From assembly GCF_003674065.1 (NCBI RefSeq), contig NZ_RDBE01000007.1, positions 279,845 to 343,844 on the forward strand: a DNA stretch of 64,000 nt. The letters run 5' to 3'. Below, in pieces: positions 44,891 to 53,673 of the stretch. The translations under genes were made by a program, and so were the position numbers. Source of the DNA: Nocardioides mangrovicus (GTDB lineage: Bacteria > Actinomycetota > Actinomycetes > Propionibacteriales > Nocardioidaceae). The first letter of the stretch is position 1, and each line of letters starts with the position of its first letter. The notes beneath the pieces were generated by a model, which made no database searches, was not told where the DNA came from, and saw only the letters and a program-made list of their open reading frames with translations.

Positions 44891-44929
44891 CACCCCATGG
44901 GGTGCGGATCGCCCCGCGGTGCGCGGGGC
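44891..44929. terminator. Palindrome and hairpin after GNAT gene
   Basis: CACCCCATGGGGTG (44891-44904) is a perfect 14-bp palindrome. It is followed by an 8-bp perfect stem with 3-nt loop (44911-44918 with 44922-44929). Either may end the GNAT transcript, or regulate the reductase gene that begins at 44941. Confidence 0.45.
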
Positions 44930-44940
44930 ACCGAGGATGC

Positions 44941-45552
44941 GTGACCGACCTCGACGTCCTGGTGCTCAACTGCTCGCTCAAGCCGAGCCCCGCGCCCTCC
45001 AGCAGCGACCTGCTCGCCGGCCAGGTGGTCGAGGCGATGCGCGAGCACGCCACCATCACCGCCCACACGGTGCGGGTGGTCGACCACGACGTCCGACCGG
45101 GCGTCGAGGCCGACATGGGCGACGGCGACCAGTGGCCGGCGATCCGCGCGCAGGTGCACGCCGCCGACATCGTGGTGCTGGCCACGCCGACCTGGATGGG
45201 CCAGCAGTCCAGCGTGTGCCAGCGGGTGCTCGAGCGTCTCGACGCCGAGGTGGCCGAGACCGACGAGCAGGGTCGCCCCGTGCTCTACGGCAAGGTCGCC
45301 GTGGTGGCGGTCGTCGGCAACGAGGACGGCGCGCACCACATCTGCGGCGTCGCCTTCCAGTGCCTCAACGACGTCGGCTTCACCATCCCCGCGCAGGGCG
45401 GCACCTACTGGAACGGCGAGGCCATGGGCAGCACCGACTACAACGACCTCGACGAGACCCCCGAGGCTGTCGCCTCCACCACCGCGGGCGTGGCTGCGAA
45501 CGCCGTCCACCTGGCTTCCCTGCTGAGCGGGCAGAACTATCCGGCCGGCTGA
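44941..45552 (+). CDS. Flavodoxin-fold NAD(P)H-dependent reductase-like protein
   Basis: 203 residues of the NADPH-dependent FMN reductase / flavodoxin-like fold. The N-terminal LVLNCSLKPSPAPSSSD is the FMN phosphate-binding loop, and LATPTWMGQQSS forms the second flavin loop. GGTYWNGEAMG is typical of this branch. The electron acceptor is unknown. The start is GTG 44941, just after GAGGA. It is followed by the desulfurase-like gene after 45 bp. Confidence 0.8.
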   Translation: MTDLDVLVLNCSLKPSPAPSSSDLLAGQVVEAMREHATITAHTVRVVDHDVRPGVEADMGDGDQWPAIRAQVHAADIVVLATPTWMGQQSSVCQRVLERLDAEVAETDEQGRPVLYGKVAVVAVVGNEDGAHHICGVAFQCLNDVGFTIPAQGGTYWNGEAMGSTDYNDLDETPEAVASTTAGVAANAVHLASLLSGQNYPAG

Positions 45553-45597
45553 GCGTCCCTCGTCGGTGCCGCAGCCGCCGCCCGGCATGCTGACCAC

Positions 45598-46806
45598 ATG
45601 ACCTACGACGTCGCCCGGATCCGCTCGCACTTCCCGGCGCTGGCTGCAGCTCCCGGCACCGGGGCCGCCCACTTCGACGGGCCGGGAGGCTCGCAGACTC
45701 CCGACGTCGTCGCGCAGGCCGTCTACGACACCCTCACCTCGCCGTTGGCCAACCGCGGCTCGGCCACCCCGGCCGAGCGCAACGCCGAGGCTGCCGTGGT
45801 CGCCGGGCGCCAGGCCATGGCCGACCTGCTGGCCGGCGACCCGGCCGGCGTGGTGTTCGGGCGCAGCATGACCCAGCTGACCATGGACCTCGCCCGTGCG
45901 CTCTCCGCGCAGTGGGAGCCCGGTGACGAGGTGCTGCTCTCGCGGCTGGACCACGACGCCAACGTGCGGCCGTGGGTCATCGCCGCGGGCCGCGTCGGAG
46001 CCGAGGTGCGCTGGATCGACGTCGACCCCGCCACCGGCGAGCTGGGCCCGGTGGAGGTCACCGGGCGCACCCGGTTGGTCGCCCTCACCGGCGCCTCCAA
46101 CCTCATCGGCACCCGCCCCGACCTGCCCGCCGTCGCCGCTCTCGCCCACGAGGCGGGTGCGCTCTTCTACGTCGACGGTGTGCACCTCACCGCCCACGCC
46201 GGCGTCGACGTGGCTGGGCTGGGCGCGGACCTGTTCGCCTGCTCGCCCTACAAGTTCTTCGGCCCGCACTGCGGCGTCGTCCACGGCCGACCCGAGCTGC
46301 TGGAGCAGATCCATCCCGACAAGCTGCTGCCCTCGAGCGACGCCGTCCCCGAGCGCTTCGAGCTCGGCACGCTGCCCTACGAGCTGCTGGCGGGCACCAC
46401 CGCCGCCGTCGACTTCTTGGCCGACCTGGTGCCCGGCGAGGGCACCCGGCGCGAGCGCCTGGTCGCCTCCTTCGCCGCGCTCGAGCAGCACGAGGACCGG
46501 CTGCGCGAGCGCGTCGAGCAGGGTCTGCTCGACCTCGGCGCCACCGTGTGGTCGCGCGCCGCCCGGCGCACGCCCACGCTGCTGGCCACCTGGAAGGGCC
46601 GCGACCCCCAGCAGATCCGGGCGCGCCTGGCCGAGCACGGCGTCAACGCCCCGGCCGGCACCTTCTACGCCTACGAACCCGCCCGCCGCCTCGGCCTCGA
46701 GGCGACCGGAGGGCTGCGCATCGGCCTGGCGCCGTACACCTCCGAGGAGGACGTGGACCGGCTCCTCACGGGCCTGGCCGACGCGCTGGCCGGCCGGCCC
46801 GCGTAG
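45598..46806 (+). CDS. PLP-dependent cysteine desulfurase-like protein (TIGR01976)
   Basis: 402 residues, aminotransferase class V fold. The N-terminal HFDGPGGSQTP is the class V start, and VDGVHLTAHAGVDV holds the PLP-binding Asp. The Schiff-base Lys is in SPYKFFGPH. The family is related to SufS/NifS but the reaction of this branch is not established. No Fe-S assembly genes are adjacent. Its stop is three bases from the stop of the convergent SIP-domain gene. Confidence 0.83.
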   Translation: MTYDVARIRSHFPALAAAPGTGAAHFDGPGGSQTPDVVAQAVYDTLTSPLANRGSATPAERNAEAAVVAGRQAMADLLAGDPAGVVFGRSMTQLTMDLARALSAQWEPGDEVLLSRLDHDANVRPWVIAAGRVGAEVRWIDVDPATGELGPVEVTGRTRLVALTGASNLIGTRPDLPAVAALAHEAGALFYVDGVHLTAHAGVDVAGLGADLFACSPYKFFGPHCGVVHGRPELLEQIHPDKLLPSSDAVPERFELGTLPYELLAGTTAAVDFLADLVPGEGTRRERLVASFAALEQHEDRLRERVEQGLLDLGATVWSRAARRTPTLLATWKGRDPQQIRARLAEHGVNAPAGTFYAYEPARRLGLEATGGLRIGLAPYTSEEDVDRLLTGLADALAGRPA

Positions 46807-46809
46807 CAG

Positions 46810-47172
46810 CTAGAGGCGCACCAGCGGCACGCCGAGCGCCGGCGATCCGGCCTGCATGCACGCCCCGACGTAGATGGCCAGCTCGCGGGCGGGGTCCGCG
46901 TCGTCGGGCATCCACTCCGAGATCCAGGCCTGCGAGGCCAGGAGAGCCGGCGTCCCGCGACGATCCTCCGCGCTACGGACGATCTGGTGCACGGTGACGC
47001 GGCCGGGCCGGGCCAGCGTCGGCAACGTCTGGTCCGGCCCGGTCTCGACGAACACCTGGCCGTAGGTGGTCTCGGGCACGAGGGCGAGCAGTGCGCGTAC
47101 GGCGTCGAGCTCCTCGTGCTCGACCACGACCAGCAAGTGGTCCAACGGCTCGGAGCAGCGGTGCGGCCTCAT
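46810..47172 (-). CDS. SIP-domain (siderophore-interacting) protein, short
   Basis: 120 residues that cover only the C-terminal NADPH-binding SIP domain: LDHLLVVVEHEELDAVRALL, YGQVFVETG, and LASQAWISEWMPDD with an ELAIYVGACMQ end. The FAD-binding N-terminal half found in full siderophore-ferric reductases is missing, so it is not a complete reductase by itself. Its promoter is leaderless and carries an IdeR/DtxR-type box, so expression is expected when iron is low. It lies downstream of dps on the same strand. Confidence 0.75.
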   Translation of the reverse strand: MRPHRCSEPLDHLLVVVEHEELDAVRALLALVPETTYGQVFVETGPDQTLPTLARPGRVTVHQIVRSAEDRRGTPALLASQAWISEWMPDDADPARELAIYVGACMQAGSPALGVPLVRL

Positions 47173-47178
47173 ACCTCG

Positions 47179-47200
47179 AGTATAGGTAAGGCTTACCTCA
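47179..47200 (-). promoter_or_regulatory. IdeR/DtxR-type iron box over a leaderless promoter
   Basis: The 19-bp sequence at 47182-47200 matches the DtxR/IdeR consensus at 15 of 19 positions and is an imperfect palindrome (AGGTAAGGCTTACCT core). A TATACT -10 hexamer at 47184-47179 overlaps the box and ends six bases before ATG 47172. Iron-loaded IdeR would block this promoter. Confidence 0.72.
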
Positions 47201-47237
47201 GTTACGCAAGGTGTCGGCCACGAACGTCTGCAGGGGA

Positions 47238-47723
47238 CTACTGGGCGACGTGGGCCTGCAGCAGCCAGCGGTCCTTGGTGAGGCCCCGCTCGATCTCGAT
47301 GGCGACGTCTTGGCTGGAGAGGTCGACGGTGTCGAGCCCGGTGACGGCGGTGCGCACCGTGACCAGCGCGGCGTCGATCAGCGCGACCACCTCGGCGACG
47401 GTGTCGGGCCACTGCTGGAAGCCGTCGGACAGCGCCGGCAGCGTGGTCTTGGCCGCCACGGTGGCCAGGCGCGAGTCCAGCGGCAGGCCGAGCGCGACGA
47501 CGCGCTCGGCCGCGGTGTCGGCGTACTCCTGCGCGTGCGTGACGAGGTCGTCGAGCAGCTCGTGGACACCGATGAAGCTGCCGCCGCGCACGTGCCAGTG
47601 CGCCTGCTTTCCGTTCACGACGAGCGCTTCGAGGTCGAGGACGACCGGGGTGAGGAACTGCGCGGCACCCGCCGCGATCTCCGGGGTGGTGGACAGGTCG
47701 GACGGGGTCTGCGTGGTGGGCAC
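47238..47723 (-). CDS. dps: Dps-family DNA-protection/ferritin-like protein
   Basis: 161 residues. The ferroxidase region is seen in NGKQAHWHVRGGSFIGVHELLDDL and the later HAQEYADTAAERVVALG, which hold the His, Asp and Glu ligands shared at the dimer face. It stores iron and protects DNA from peroxide. GTG 47723 is chosen because AAGGAG lies eight bases upstream; the GTG at 47732 overlaps that site. It is upstream of the SIP gene, forming a small iron-related patch. Confidence 0.87.
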   Translation of the reverse strand: MPTTQTPSDLSTTPEIAAGAAQFLTPVVLDLEALVVNGKQAHWHVRGGSFIGVHELLDDLVTHAQEYADTAAERVVALGLPLDSRLATVAAKTTLPALSDGFQQWPDTVAEVVALIDAALVTVRTAVTGLDTVDLSSQDVAIEIERGLTKDRWLLQAHVAQ

Positions 47724-47832
47724 GAGGGCCACTCCTTCACGTCGGAGGAGACTTGAGTGGTTCAACTCTTGCCATTCGAGCCGCGGCGCGCAAGCAAGCC
47801 CAGGCTTGCCTTCGGCGCCCTGCGACCGCGGC

Positions 47833-48522
47833 TCAGGCGTCTGCTGCTGCAGGGACGACGCGGTGGGTATCACGGTGGCCGAGCACGGCGACCACGACCG
47901 TGATGAGGGCCGCGACGAGCACGCCGAGGCCGAGGTGCACCCGCAGCAGCAGGGCGCCGACGCACGCACCGGCGAGGATGAGCGCCACCGCCGACCCGCG
48001 CCGCCACGGCTGCGCGCCGCGCCCGTTGCCGAACCACGACTCGGCCGCGAGCCCGGCGAGGGTGGAGGTGACCACGACGGTGCTCACGTCGCGCACCCCG
48101 ACCTGCCGGGCCGTCCCGGCCTGGGTGCCCATCGCGAGCCCGAGCAGACCCGTGACCGGCAGGGCCACCACGCGGGCGGGGTCGGGGTCGGCGAGCAGCA
48201 GCACCCCGACGACCAGCATCACCGTGGCCACCGCGAGCAGCAGCACCGTGGTCAGGCTCGACCAGCCCGCGCCGCGGCGACGCAGCGTCCGTCCGGCCAG
48301 CGCCGCGCCGACCAGGAAGCCGACCAGCGCCACCAGCGGCCCCAGCACGGGCAGTCCGTTGCCGCCGGCCAACCCCATGCCGAGCACGACGACGTTGCCG
48401 GTCATGTTGCCCGTGAACACGCGGTCGAGACCGAGGTAGCCGATGGCGTCGATGATCCCGGTGGAGAAGGTGAGCGCGAGCATCAAGGGGAGGTGGAGCG
48501 GGCTGTCGGGGCGTTCGCGCAT
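47833..48522 (-). CDS. YoaK/DUF1275-family membrane protein
   Basis: 229 residues with six membrane segments. TFSTGIIDAIGYLGLDRVFTGNMTGN is the conserved start (DUF1275), and AMGTQAGTARQVGVRDVSTVVVTSTLAGLA is the conserved second half. Function unknown. The ATG is at 48522. It is divergent from the YihY-like gene. Confidence 0.85.
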   Translation of the reverse strand: MRERPDSPLHLPLMLALTFSTGIIDAIGYLGLDRVFTGNMTGNVVVLGMGLAGGNGLPVLGPLVALVGFLVGAALAGRTLRRRGAGWSSLTTVLLLAVATVMLVVGVLLLADPDPARVVALPVTGLLGLAMGTQAGTARQVGVRDVSTVVVTSTLAGLAAESWFGNGRGAQPWRRGSAVALILAGACVGALLLRVHLGLGVLVAALITVVVAVLGHRDTHRVVPAAADA

Positions 48523-48654
48523 GGGCGCAGAGTGTGCCACCCGGGTGTCGGATCCCCACCTCACCACCGGGTGCAACCACGTCGGTCGTGAGGAGCACGA
48601 CGCGACGGTGGCGTTCGTGGCGCAGAATCCGTCTGTGACCTCCTCAGCGCCGAA

Positions 48655-49704
48655 GTGGCGAGAACGGTGAACGTCGCATCGGTGCTGGACGGTCTGCAGC
48701 GACGCAGGCCGTGGGTAGGGTTCCCCATCGCGGTCGTGTACAAGTACATCGACGACTCGGGCGGGTACCTGGCCGCGCTGATCACCTACTACGCGTTCGT
48801 CTCGCTGTTCCCGCTGCTGCTCGTCTTCGCGACCGTTCTCGGGTTCGTGCTGTCCGGCGACGTCGGCCTGCAGCACCGGATCGAGACCTCGGCGCTGAGC
48901 CAGTTCCCGGTGGTGGGTCCCGAGCTCGGGCGCCCTCGAGCCATCGGCGGCGGCGTGCTCGGCCTGGTGGTCGGCGTCCTCGGAGCGCTGTACGGCGGAC
49001 TCGGCGTCGCCCAGGCGGCTCAGTACACGATGAACACAGCCTGGTCGGTGCCGCGCAACTCGCGGCCGGACCCGTTCAAGAGCCGCGGGCGCAGCCTGCT
49101 CCTGCTGCTGACCGTCGGCGTGGCCGTGCTGGTCACCACCGGTCTCTCAGCGCTGAGCGTCAGTGGTTCGAGTGCACTGGGAGTGGTCGCCCGGATCGGT
49201 GTCCTGGTGGTCTCCGTCCTCCTCAACGGCGTCGTGTTCGTCTTCGCGTTCCGGTTCTCGACCGCCCGGTCGCTGACCGTGCGCCAGCTCGTGCCTGGTG
49301 CTCTGAGTGCAGCCGTGGCGTGGCAGCTGCTGCAGACCTTCGGCGTGCGCTACGTCGGCCACGTGGTCAAGAACGCCAGCGCCACCAACAGCGTGTTCGC
49401 CGTGGTGCTGGGACTCCTGGCGTTCCTGTACCTGACCGCGGTCGCGATCGTGATCAGCGCGGAGATCAACGTCGTACGCGTCCGCCATCTCTACCCGCGC
49501 GCACTGCTCACCCCGTTCACCGACAACGTCGAGCTCACCCGGGGTGACGAGCGCGCCTACACCGAGCAGGCCGAGGCGCAACGAGCCAAGGGCTTCCAGA
49601 GCATCGAGGTCTCCTTCGACCCTGACCGGCCCGCGGAGCCGTCGGATCCTGCTGCGGGCGGTGAAGGGCACATCGACCGCTCTCGCGCCGACCGCTTCGA
49701 GTAG
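48655..49704 (+). CDS. YihY/BrkB-family inner membrane protein
   Basis: 349 residues with six membrane segments. The block YLAALITYYAFVSLFPLLLV is diagnostic of YihY/BrkB (PF03631), and SVFAVVLGLLAFLYLTAVAIVISAEINVV ends the conserved domain. The C-terminal 60 residues are hydrophilic. Transport role is unknown; the old name ribonuclease BN is incorrect. The start is GTG 48655 or GTG 48667. Confidence 0.85.
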   Translation: MARTVNVASVLDGLQRRRPWVGFPIAVVYKYIDDSGGYLAALITYYAFVSLFPLLLVFATVLGFVLSGDVGLQHRIETSALSQFPVVGPELGRPRAIGGGVLGLVVGVLGALYGGLGVAQAAQYTMNTAWSVPRNSRPDPFKSRGRSLLLLLTVGVAVLVTTGLSALSVSGSSALGVVARIGVLVVSVLLNGVVFVFAFRFSTARSLTVRQLVPGALSAAVAWQLLQTFGVRYVGHVVKNASATNSVFAVVLGLLAFLYLTAVAIVISAEINVVRVRHLYPRALLTPFTDNVELTRGDERAYTEQAEAQRAKGFQSIEVSFDPDRPAEPSDPAAGGEGHIDRSRADRFE

Positions 49705-49815
49705 CGAGCCCTCGGTAGCGTCGACCAACCCTTTCCTCAGCCTCCTGTCCACGGCCGCCCGCCGCAGACAGGGGTCGTCTCCTGGTGGAACGACGTCGCG
49801 ATGCAGACGCGAAAG

Positions 49816-49864
49816 GGCCCCTGACCTCGCCAAACGTCGATCGACATTCGGCAGGCCAGGGGCC
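49816..49864. terminator. Bidirectional terminator hairpin
   Basis: 12-bp arms 49816-49827 and 49853-49864 pair with one mismatch around a loop that contains the palindrome GTCGATCGAC. It lies between the convergent YihY-like and glnA1 genes. No long U-tract is present. Confidence 0.65.
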
Positions 49865-49902
49865 GTTCACGTGAGAACGAGCTGGGCGCGAAGGCCCAGG
49901 GA

Positions 49903-51321
49903 TCAGATGTCGTAGTACAGCTCGAACTCGTGCGGGTGCGGCCGCAGCTGGACCGGGGCGATCTCGGCGGTCCGCTTGAAGTCGACCCAGGTCTCGATCA
50001 GGTCCGGCGTGAAGACGTTGCCGGCCGTGAGGAAGCCGTGGTCGGCCTCGAGGGAGTCGAGGACGGCGCCGAGCGAGGTGGGGACCTGGTCGATCTCGGC
50101 CATCTCGTCCGGCGGGAGCTCGTAGATGTCCTTATCGATCGGGTCGGCGGGCTCGATCTTGTTCTGGATGCCGTCCAGGCCGGCCAGCAGCAGGGCCGAG
50201 AAGGCCAGGTACGGGTTGGCCGAGGGGTCGGGGAAGCGGGTCTCGATGCGCTTGGCCTTGGGGTTCGAGCCGGTGATGGGGATCCGGACCGACGCCGAGC
50301 GGTTGCGCGAGGAGTAGACCAGCGAGATCGGGGCCTCGAAGCCGGGGACCAGGCGGTGGTAGGAGTTCACCGTCGGGTTGGTGAAGGCCAGCAGCGACGG
50401 GGCGTGCTTGAGGATGCCGCCGATGTACCAGCGGGCCATGTCGGACAGGCCGCCGTAGCCGGTCTCGTCGTAGAACAGCGGCTCGCCGTCGTTCCAGATC
50501 GACTGGTGCACGTGCATGCCGGAGCCGTTGTCGCCGAAGATCGGCTTGGGCATGAAGGTCACGGTCTTACCGTTGCGCCAGGCCGTGTTCTTGATGATGT
50601 ACTTGAACTTCATGACATCGTCGGCGGCCTTGAGCAGCGTGTCGAAGCGGTAGTTGATCTCCGCCTGGCCGGCGGTGCCGACCTCGTGGTGGGCGCGCTC
50701 GACCTGCAGGCCAACGCCCTCGAGGTTCTTGACCATCTCCGCGCGCAGGTCGGAGTAGTGGTCGTACGGCTCGACGGGGAAGTAGCCGCCCTTCAGCCGG
50801 GTCTTGTAGCCGAGGTTGTCGCCCTCGGCGCCGGAGTTCCACCAGCCCTCGATCGAGTCGATGTGGTAGTAGCCGGCGTTGACCTCGGTGGAGTACCGGA
50901 CATTGTCGAAGATGTAGAACTCGGCCTCGGGGGCGAAGAACGCGGTGTCGCCGATGCCGGTGCTGGCCAGGTAGGCGAGCGCCTTCTTGGCGATGTTGCG
51001 CGGGTCGCGCGAGTACGCCTCGCCGGTGATCGGGTCGTGGATGAAGAAGTTCACGTTGAGGGTCTTGGCCTCACGGAACGGGTCGACGTAGGCCGTGGTC
51101 GGGTCCGGGTAGAGCTGCATGTCGGACTCGTTGATGGCCTGGAAGCCACGGATGGAGGACCCGTCGAAGCCCAGACCGTCGTCGAAGACCGCCTGGTCGA
51201 ACGACGAGACCGGGACGGTGAAGTGCTGCATGACCCCGGGCAGGTCGCAGAACCGGACATCGACCATCTCGATGCCCTCGTCCTTGACGTACTTGAGCAG
51301 CTCCTCGCTGTTCTGGAACAT
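49903..51321 (-). CDS. glnA: Type I glutamine synthetase, GlnA1
   Basis: 472 residues. It makes glutamine from glutamate, ammonia and ATP. It has the [10 protein letters not shown] loop, [10 protein letters not shown] and [17 protein letters not shown] metal/ligand blocks and the NRSASVRIP substrate site. Tyr400 in DIYELPPDE is the expected GlnE adenylylation site. GGAGG lies before ATG 51321. In mycobacteria this gene sits between the RDD gene and glnE; here the RDD gene is kept but glnE is 19 kb away. A GlnR-like site lies upstream. Confidence 0.97.
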   Translation of the reverse strand: MFQNSEELLKYVKDEGIEMVDVRFCDLPGVMQHFTVPVSSFDQAVFDDGLGFDGSSIRGFQAINESDMQLYPDPTTAYVDPFREAKTLNVNFFIHDPITGEAYSRDPRNIAKKALAYLASTGIGDTAFFAPEAEFYIFDNVRYSTEVNAGYYHIDSIEGWWNSGAEGDNLGYKTRLKGGYFPVEPYDHYSDLRAEMVKNLEGVGLQVERAHHEVGTAGQAEINYRFDTLLKAADDVMKFKYIIKNTAWRNGKTVTFMPKPIFGDNGSGMHVHQSIWNDGEPLFYDETGYGGLSDMARWYIGGILKHAPSLLAFTNPTVNSYHRLVPGFEAPISLVYSSRNRSASVRIPITGSNPKAKRIETRFPDPSANPYLAFSALLLAGLDGIQNKIEPADPIDKDIYELPPDEMAEIDQVPTSLGAVLDSLEADHGFLTAGNVFTPDLIETWVDFKRTAEIAPVQLRPHPHEFELYYDI

Positions 51322-51416
51322 CCGACCTCCGTTGAGTGGAAAGACTGGGTGAAAACACGCCGATGCGACGAGCAAGGCCCCCGGGCAGCCCGTGGTCGCG
51401 AACCTATGGAGGAGCC

Positions 51417-51454
51417 GTTACTCGACCGTATCGGCTTTGTTGCGGGCATGTAAC
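51417..51454 (-). promoter_or_regulatory. Candidate GlnR box upstream of glnA1
   Basis: On the minus strand the order is GTTAC-N6-GCAAC-N6-GATAC-N6-GTAAC. This has the exact 11-bp period of the actinobacterial GlnR consensus (gTnAC-n6-GaAAC repeated), with one mismatch in each of the last three half-sites. It is about 95-130 bp before the glnA1 start. It is also within 50 bp of the divergent RDD gene. Confidence 0.6.
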
Positions 51455-51501
51455 GGCTGGCTGTGGGAGTGGATCAGGTCCTCATCGCTACGCTCGCCGC
51501 T

Positions 51502-51876
51502 GTGCAGACCACCGCCTCGTGGGGACGTCGGATCCTCGCGCTCCTGGTGGACTGGGCCGGCTGCTCGCTGGTGACGCTGCTCTTCGTCGGCCCCGACCAC
51601 TGGTTCGACACCAGCACGAACTGGATCGTGCTCGGGGTCTTCTGGGTCGAGAGCGCGGTGGGTACCGCGCTGGCCGGCGGCTCGTTCGGGCAGCTGGCCA
51701 CCCGGCTGCGGGTGCTGCACACCAACGGCCGGCGCGTGCCGCTGCTGCCGGCGCTGGCGCGGCAGCTGCTGGTCTGCCTGGTGATCCCGCCGCTGGTGTT
51801 CAAGCCCGACGGACGCGGTCTCCACGACCTGGCTGCCCGGACCGGCACGTACCGATTATCCGAATTGCCGGACTGA
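51502..51876 (+). CDS. RDD family membrane protein
   Basis: 124 residues with three membrane segments. WGRRILALLVDWAGCSLV contains the Arg and Asp that name the family, and GGSFGQLATRLRVLHTNGRRVPLLPALARQLL is the conserved second half. Transport function is unclear. GTG 51502 is preferred because TACGCT (51489-51494) ends seven bases before it, a leaderless promoter. The mycobacterial neighbour of glnA1 is also an RDD gene. Confidence 0.82.
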   Translation: MQTTASWGRRILALLVDWAGCSLVTLLFVGPDHWFDTSTNWIVLGVFWVESAVGTALAGGSFGQLATRLRVLHTNGRRVPLLPALARQLLVCLVIPPLVFKPDGRGLHDLAARTGTYRLSELPD

Positions 51877-51907
51877 GGCGCCGCGCGACCGTACCGTCGT
51901 AGGCGCC

Positions 51908-53062
51908 ATGAGGGACCACAACGCGGCGCTGGACGGAGTGCGCGCACTCGCCATCGTCACCGTCGTCGCGGGTCACTACGGCACCCCGCACATCGACGAG
52001 TTCCACGGGGTCACCGTCTTCTTCGTCCTCAGCGGCTACCTCATCACCACGCTGCTGATGCGCGAGCACGACCTGACCGGGCGGCTCGACCTGCGCGCCT
52101 TCTACCGCCGCCGGCTGGCGAGGTTGACGCCGGCGATGGTGCTGGCGGTCGTCGTCACCGCCGCGGTGCTGCTGCTGGTCGGTGTGCCGGTGAGCACCTG
52201 GGGGCTGGGAGCGGTCTCGACCCTGGGCTACGGCACCGAGGCGGTGCTGGGCCTGGCCGGCGGCGAGCACGTGAGCGGCTGGTTCGCGTGGAGCTGGTCG
52301 CTGGCGATCGAGGAGCAGTTCTACCTGCTCTGGCCGTGGCTGCTGCTGCCGTTGCTGCGCCGTGTGCCGGCGCGGCTGGTGGTGCCGCTGCTGCTCGCGT
52401 GCGTGGCCGTGGCGTGGGTGGTCCGCCACGCGGCGTACGTCGGGGGAGCGCGCTACGAGGCGTGGCTCTTCGGCCCGCAGACCCACGTCGACGCGCTGCT
52501 GTGCGGAGCCGTGGTGGCCTTCGTGCTGCACGCCGGCCGCGACCGCGTGGCCGGCTCGCCACTCACGCCGCTGGTCGGGGCGCTCGGGCTGACGATGCTG
52601 GTGGTGCTCGACCACATCGAGAGCGATGGGCTGCCGCTGCCGGCCCGCTACGACGTCACCGGCTTCGGGCAGACGGCGGTGGCCGCGGCCTGCGTGGTGC
52701 TGTGCGTGGCCGCGCTGCCCGCCGGCTTGCTCGGGCGGCTTCTCTCCGTGCGGCCGCTGCCCTACCTCGGGCGGATCTCCTACAGCCTCTACCTGGTCAA
52801 CACCGGCGTCTTCACGGCGTTCACGACGCTGGTGCACCGCAACCCGATCCACTCCTCGTGGGGCTGGGTCACGCTGCCGATCGTGGTGCTGCTGGCGGCG
52901 GCGTCGTACCACTGGGTCGAGACGCCGCTGCGGCGCCGCTGGTCCTTGGCGCCGGTCAGCGACCTCGCAGGTTCCCCCGCATCCCCTTCATCGAGGTCGG
53001 CACCGGCCCCTTCGGCAGCGGGATGTTCGACCGGTTCGCGTCGAGCGCCTTCAGCCGGTTGA
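51908..53062 (+). CDS. Acyltransferase family 3 membrane protein (OafA-like)
   Basis: 384 residues with about ten membrane segments. The N-terminal LDGVRALAIVTVVAGHYG with its catalytic His, FVLSGYLITTLL and FYRRRLARLTPAM, then WSWSLAIEEQFYLLWP, define acyltransferase 3. It would acylate a surface sugar. The last 35 codons run over the end of the convergent DUF4191 gene and are low complexity, so the true functional end may be near residue 350. An acyltransferase is not part of the corresponding mycobacterial gene group as I recall it. Confidence 0.83.
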   Translation: MRDHNAALDGVRALAIVTVVAGHYGTPHIDEFHGVTVFFVLSGYLITTLLMREHDLTGRLDLRAFYRRRLARLTPAMVLAVVVTAAVLLLVGVPVSTWGLGAVSTLGYGTEAVLGLAGGEHVSGWFAWSWSLAIEEQFYLLWPWLLLPLLRRVPARLVVPLLLACVAVAWVVRHAAYVGGARYEAWLFGPQTHVDALLCGAVVAFVLHAGRDRVAGSPLTPLVGALGLTMLVVLDHIESDGLPLPARYDVTGFGQTAVAAACVVLCVAALPAGLLGRLLSVRPLPYLGRISYSLYLVNTGVFTAFTTLVHRNPIHSSWGWVTLPIVVLLAAASYHWVETPLRRRWSLAPVSDLAGSPASPSSRSAPAPSAAGCSTGSRRAPSAG

Positions 53063-53660
53063 GGACGTCGGTCATCTCGGCCGGCTTGAGCGTGCGCTTC
53101 TGCTTGGAGACGTGCTTGACCAGCCGCTGCAGCGGCACCTGACCCTCACCGTCGCCGACGATGAGCTCCTGCACCGCGGTGCCGTCGGTGACCCGCTCGT
53201 GCTTGCGGCGCTCGGTGGCCAGCAGGGTGCGCAGCCGGGACGGGTTGCCCTCGCCCACCAGCACGATGCCGGGCGGGCCGACGACGCGGGTGACGACGTC
53301 CTGCTGCTTGGTGAACGCGATGCCCGGGTCGGTCTTCCAACCGCGCTTGAGCATGCCCAGGACGGCGGCCGCCGCCCCCGGCTTGCCCTCGATCTGGGCG
53401 ATCGCCGAGCGCTGGCCACGACGGCCGAACACGATGAGCGCCACCAGCAGGCCCACCAGGACGCCGGTGATGATCGAGGTGACCAGGTGCCGGCCGAGGG
53501 AGAAGTAGACCGCGAGGAAGCCGACGACGCCCGTCGCGACGAACCAGGCCAGCAGCAGCCACCCGATGTTGGGGTCGGTGCGCTTGGTCAGCTCGTAGGT
53601 CTGCCGCATCTGCGCGATGCGGCCGGGCTTCTTGTTCGGGTCCTTCGCCTTGCGTGCCAC
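52956..53660 (-). CDS. DUF4191 membrane protein
   Basis: 234 residues with two central membrane segments (about 34-54 and 60-80) and a basic N-terminus. RIAQMRQTYELTKRTDP and the VGPPGIVLVGEGNPSRLRTLL region match DUF4191, which in actinobacteria is almost always encoded next to lipA. Function unknown. Its start lies 13 bp after the lipA stop, so it is probably cotranscribed. Confidence 0.85.
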   Translation of the reverse strand: MARKAKDPNKKPGRIAQMRQTYELTKRTDPNIGWLLLAWFVATGVVGFLAVYFSLGRHLVTSIITGVLVGLLVALIVFGRRGQRSAIAQIEGKPGAAAAVLGMLKRGWKTDPGIAFTKQQDVVTRVVGPPGIVLVGEGNPSRLRTLLATERRKHERVTDGTAVQELIVGDGEGQVPLQRLVKHVSKQKRTLKPAEMTDVLNRLKALDANRSNIPLPKGPVPTSMKGMRGNLRGR

Positions 53661-53673
53661 GCCGGACAGTCTC

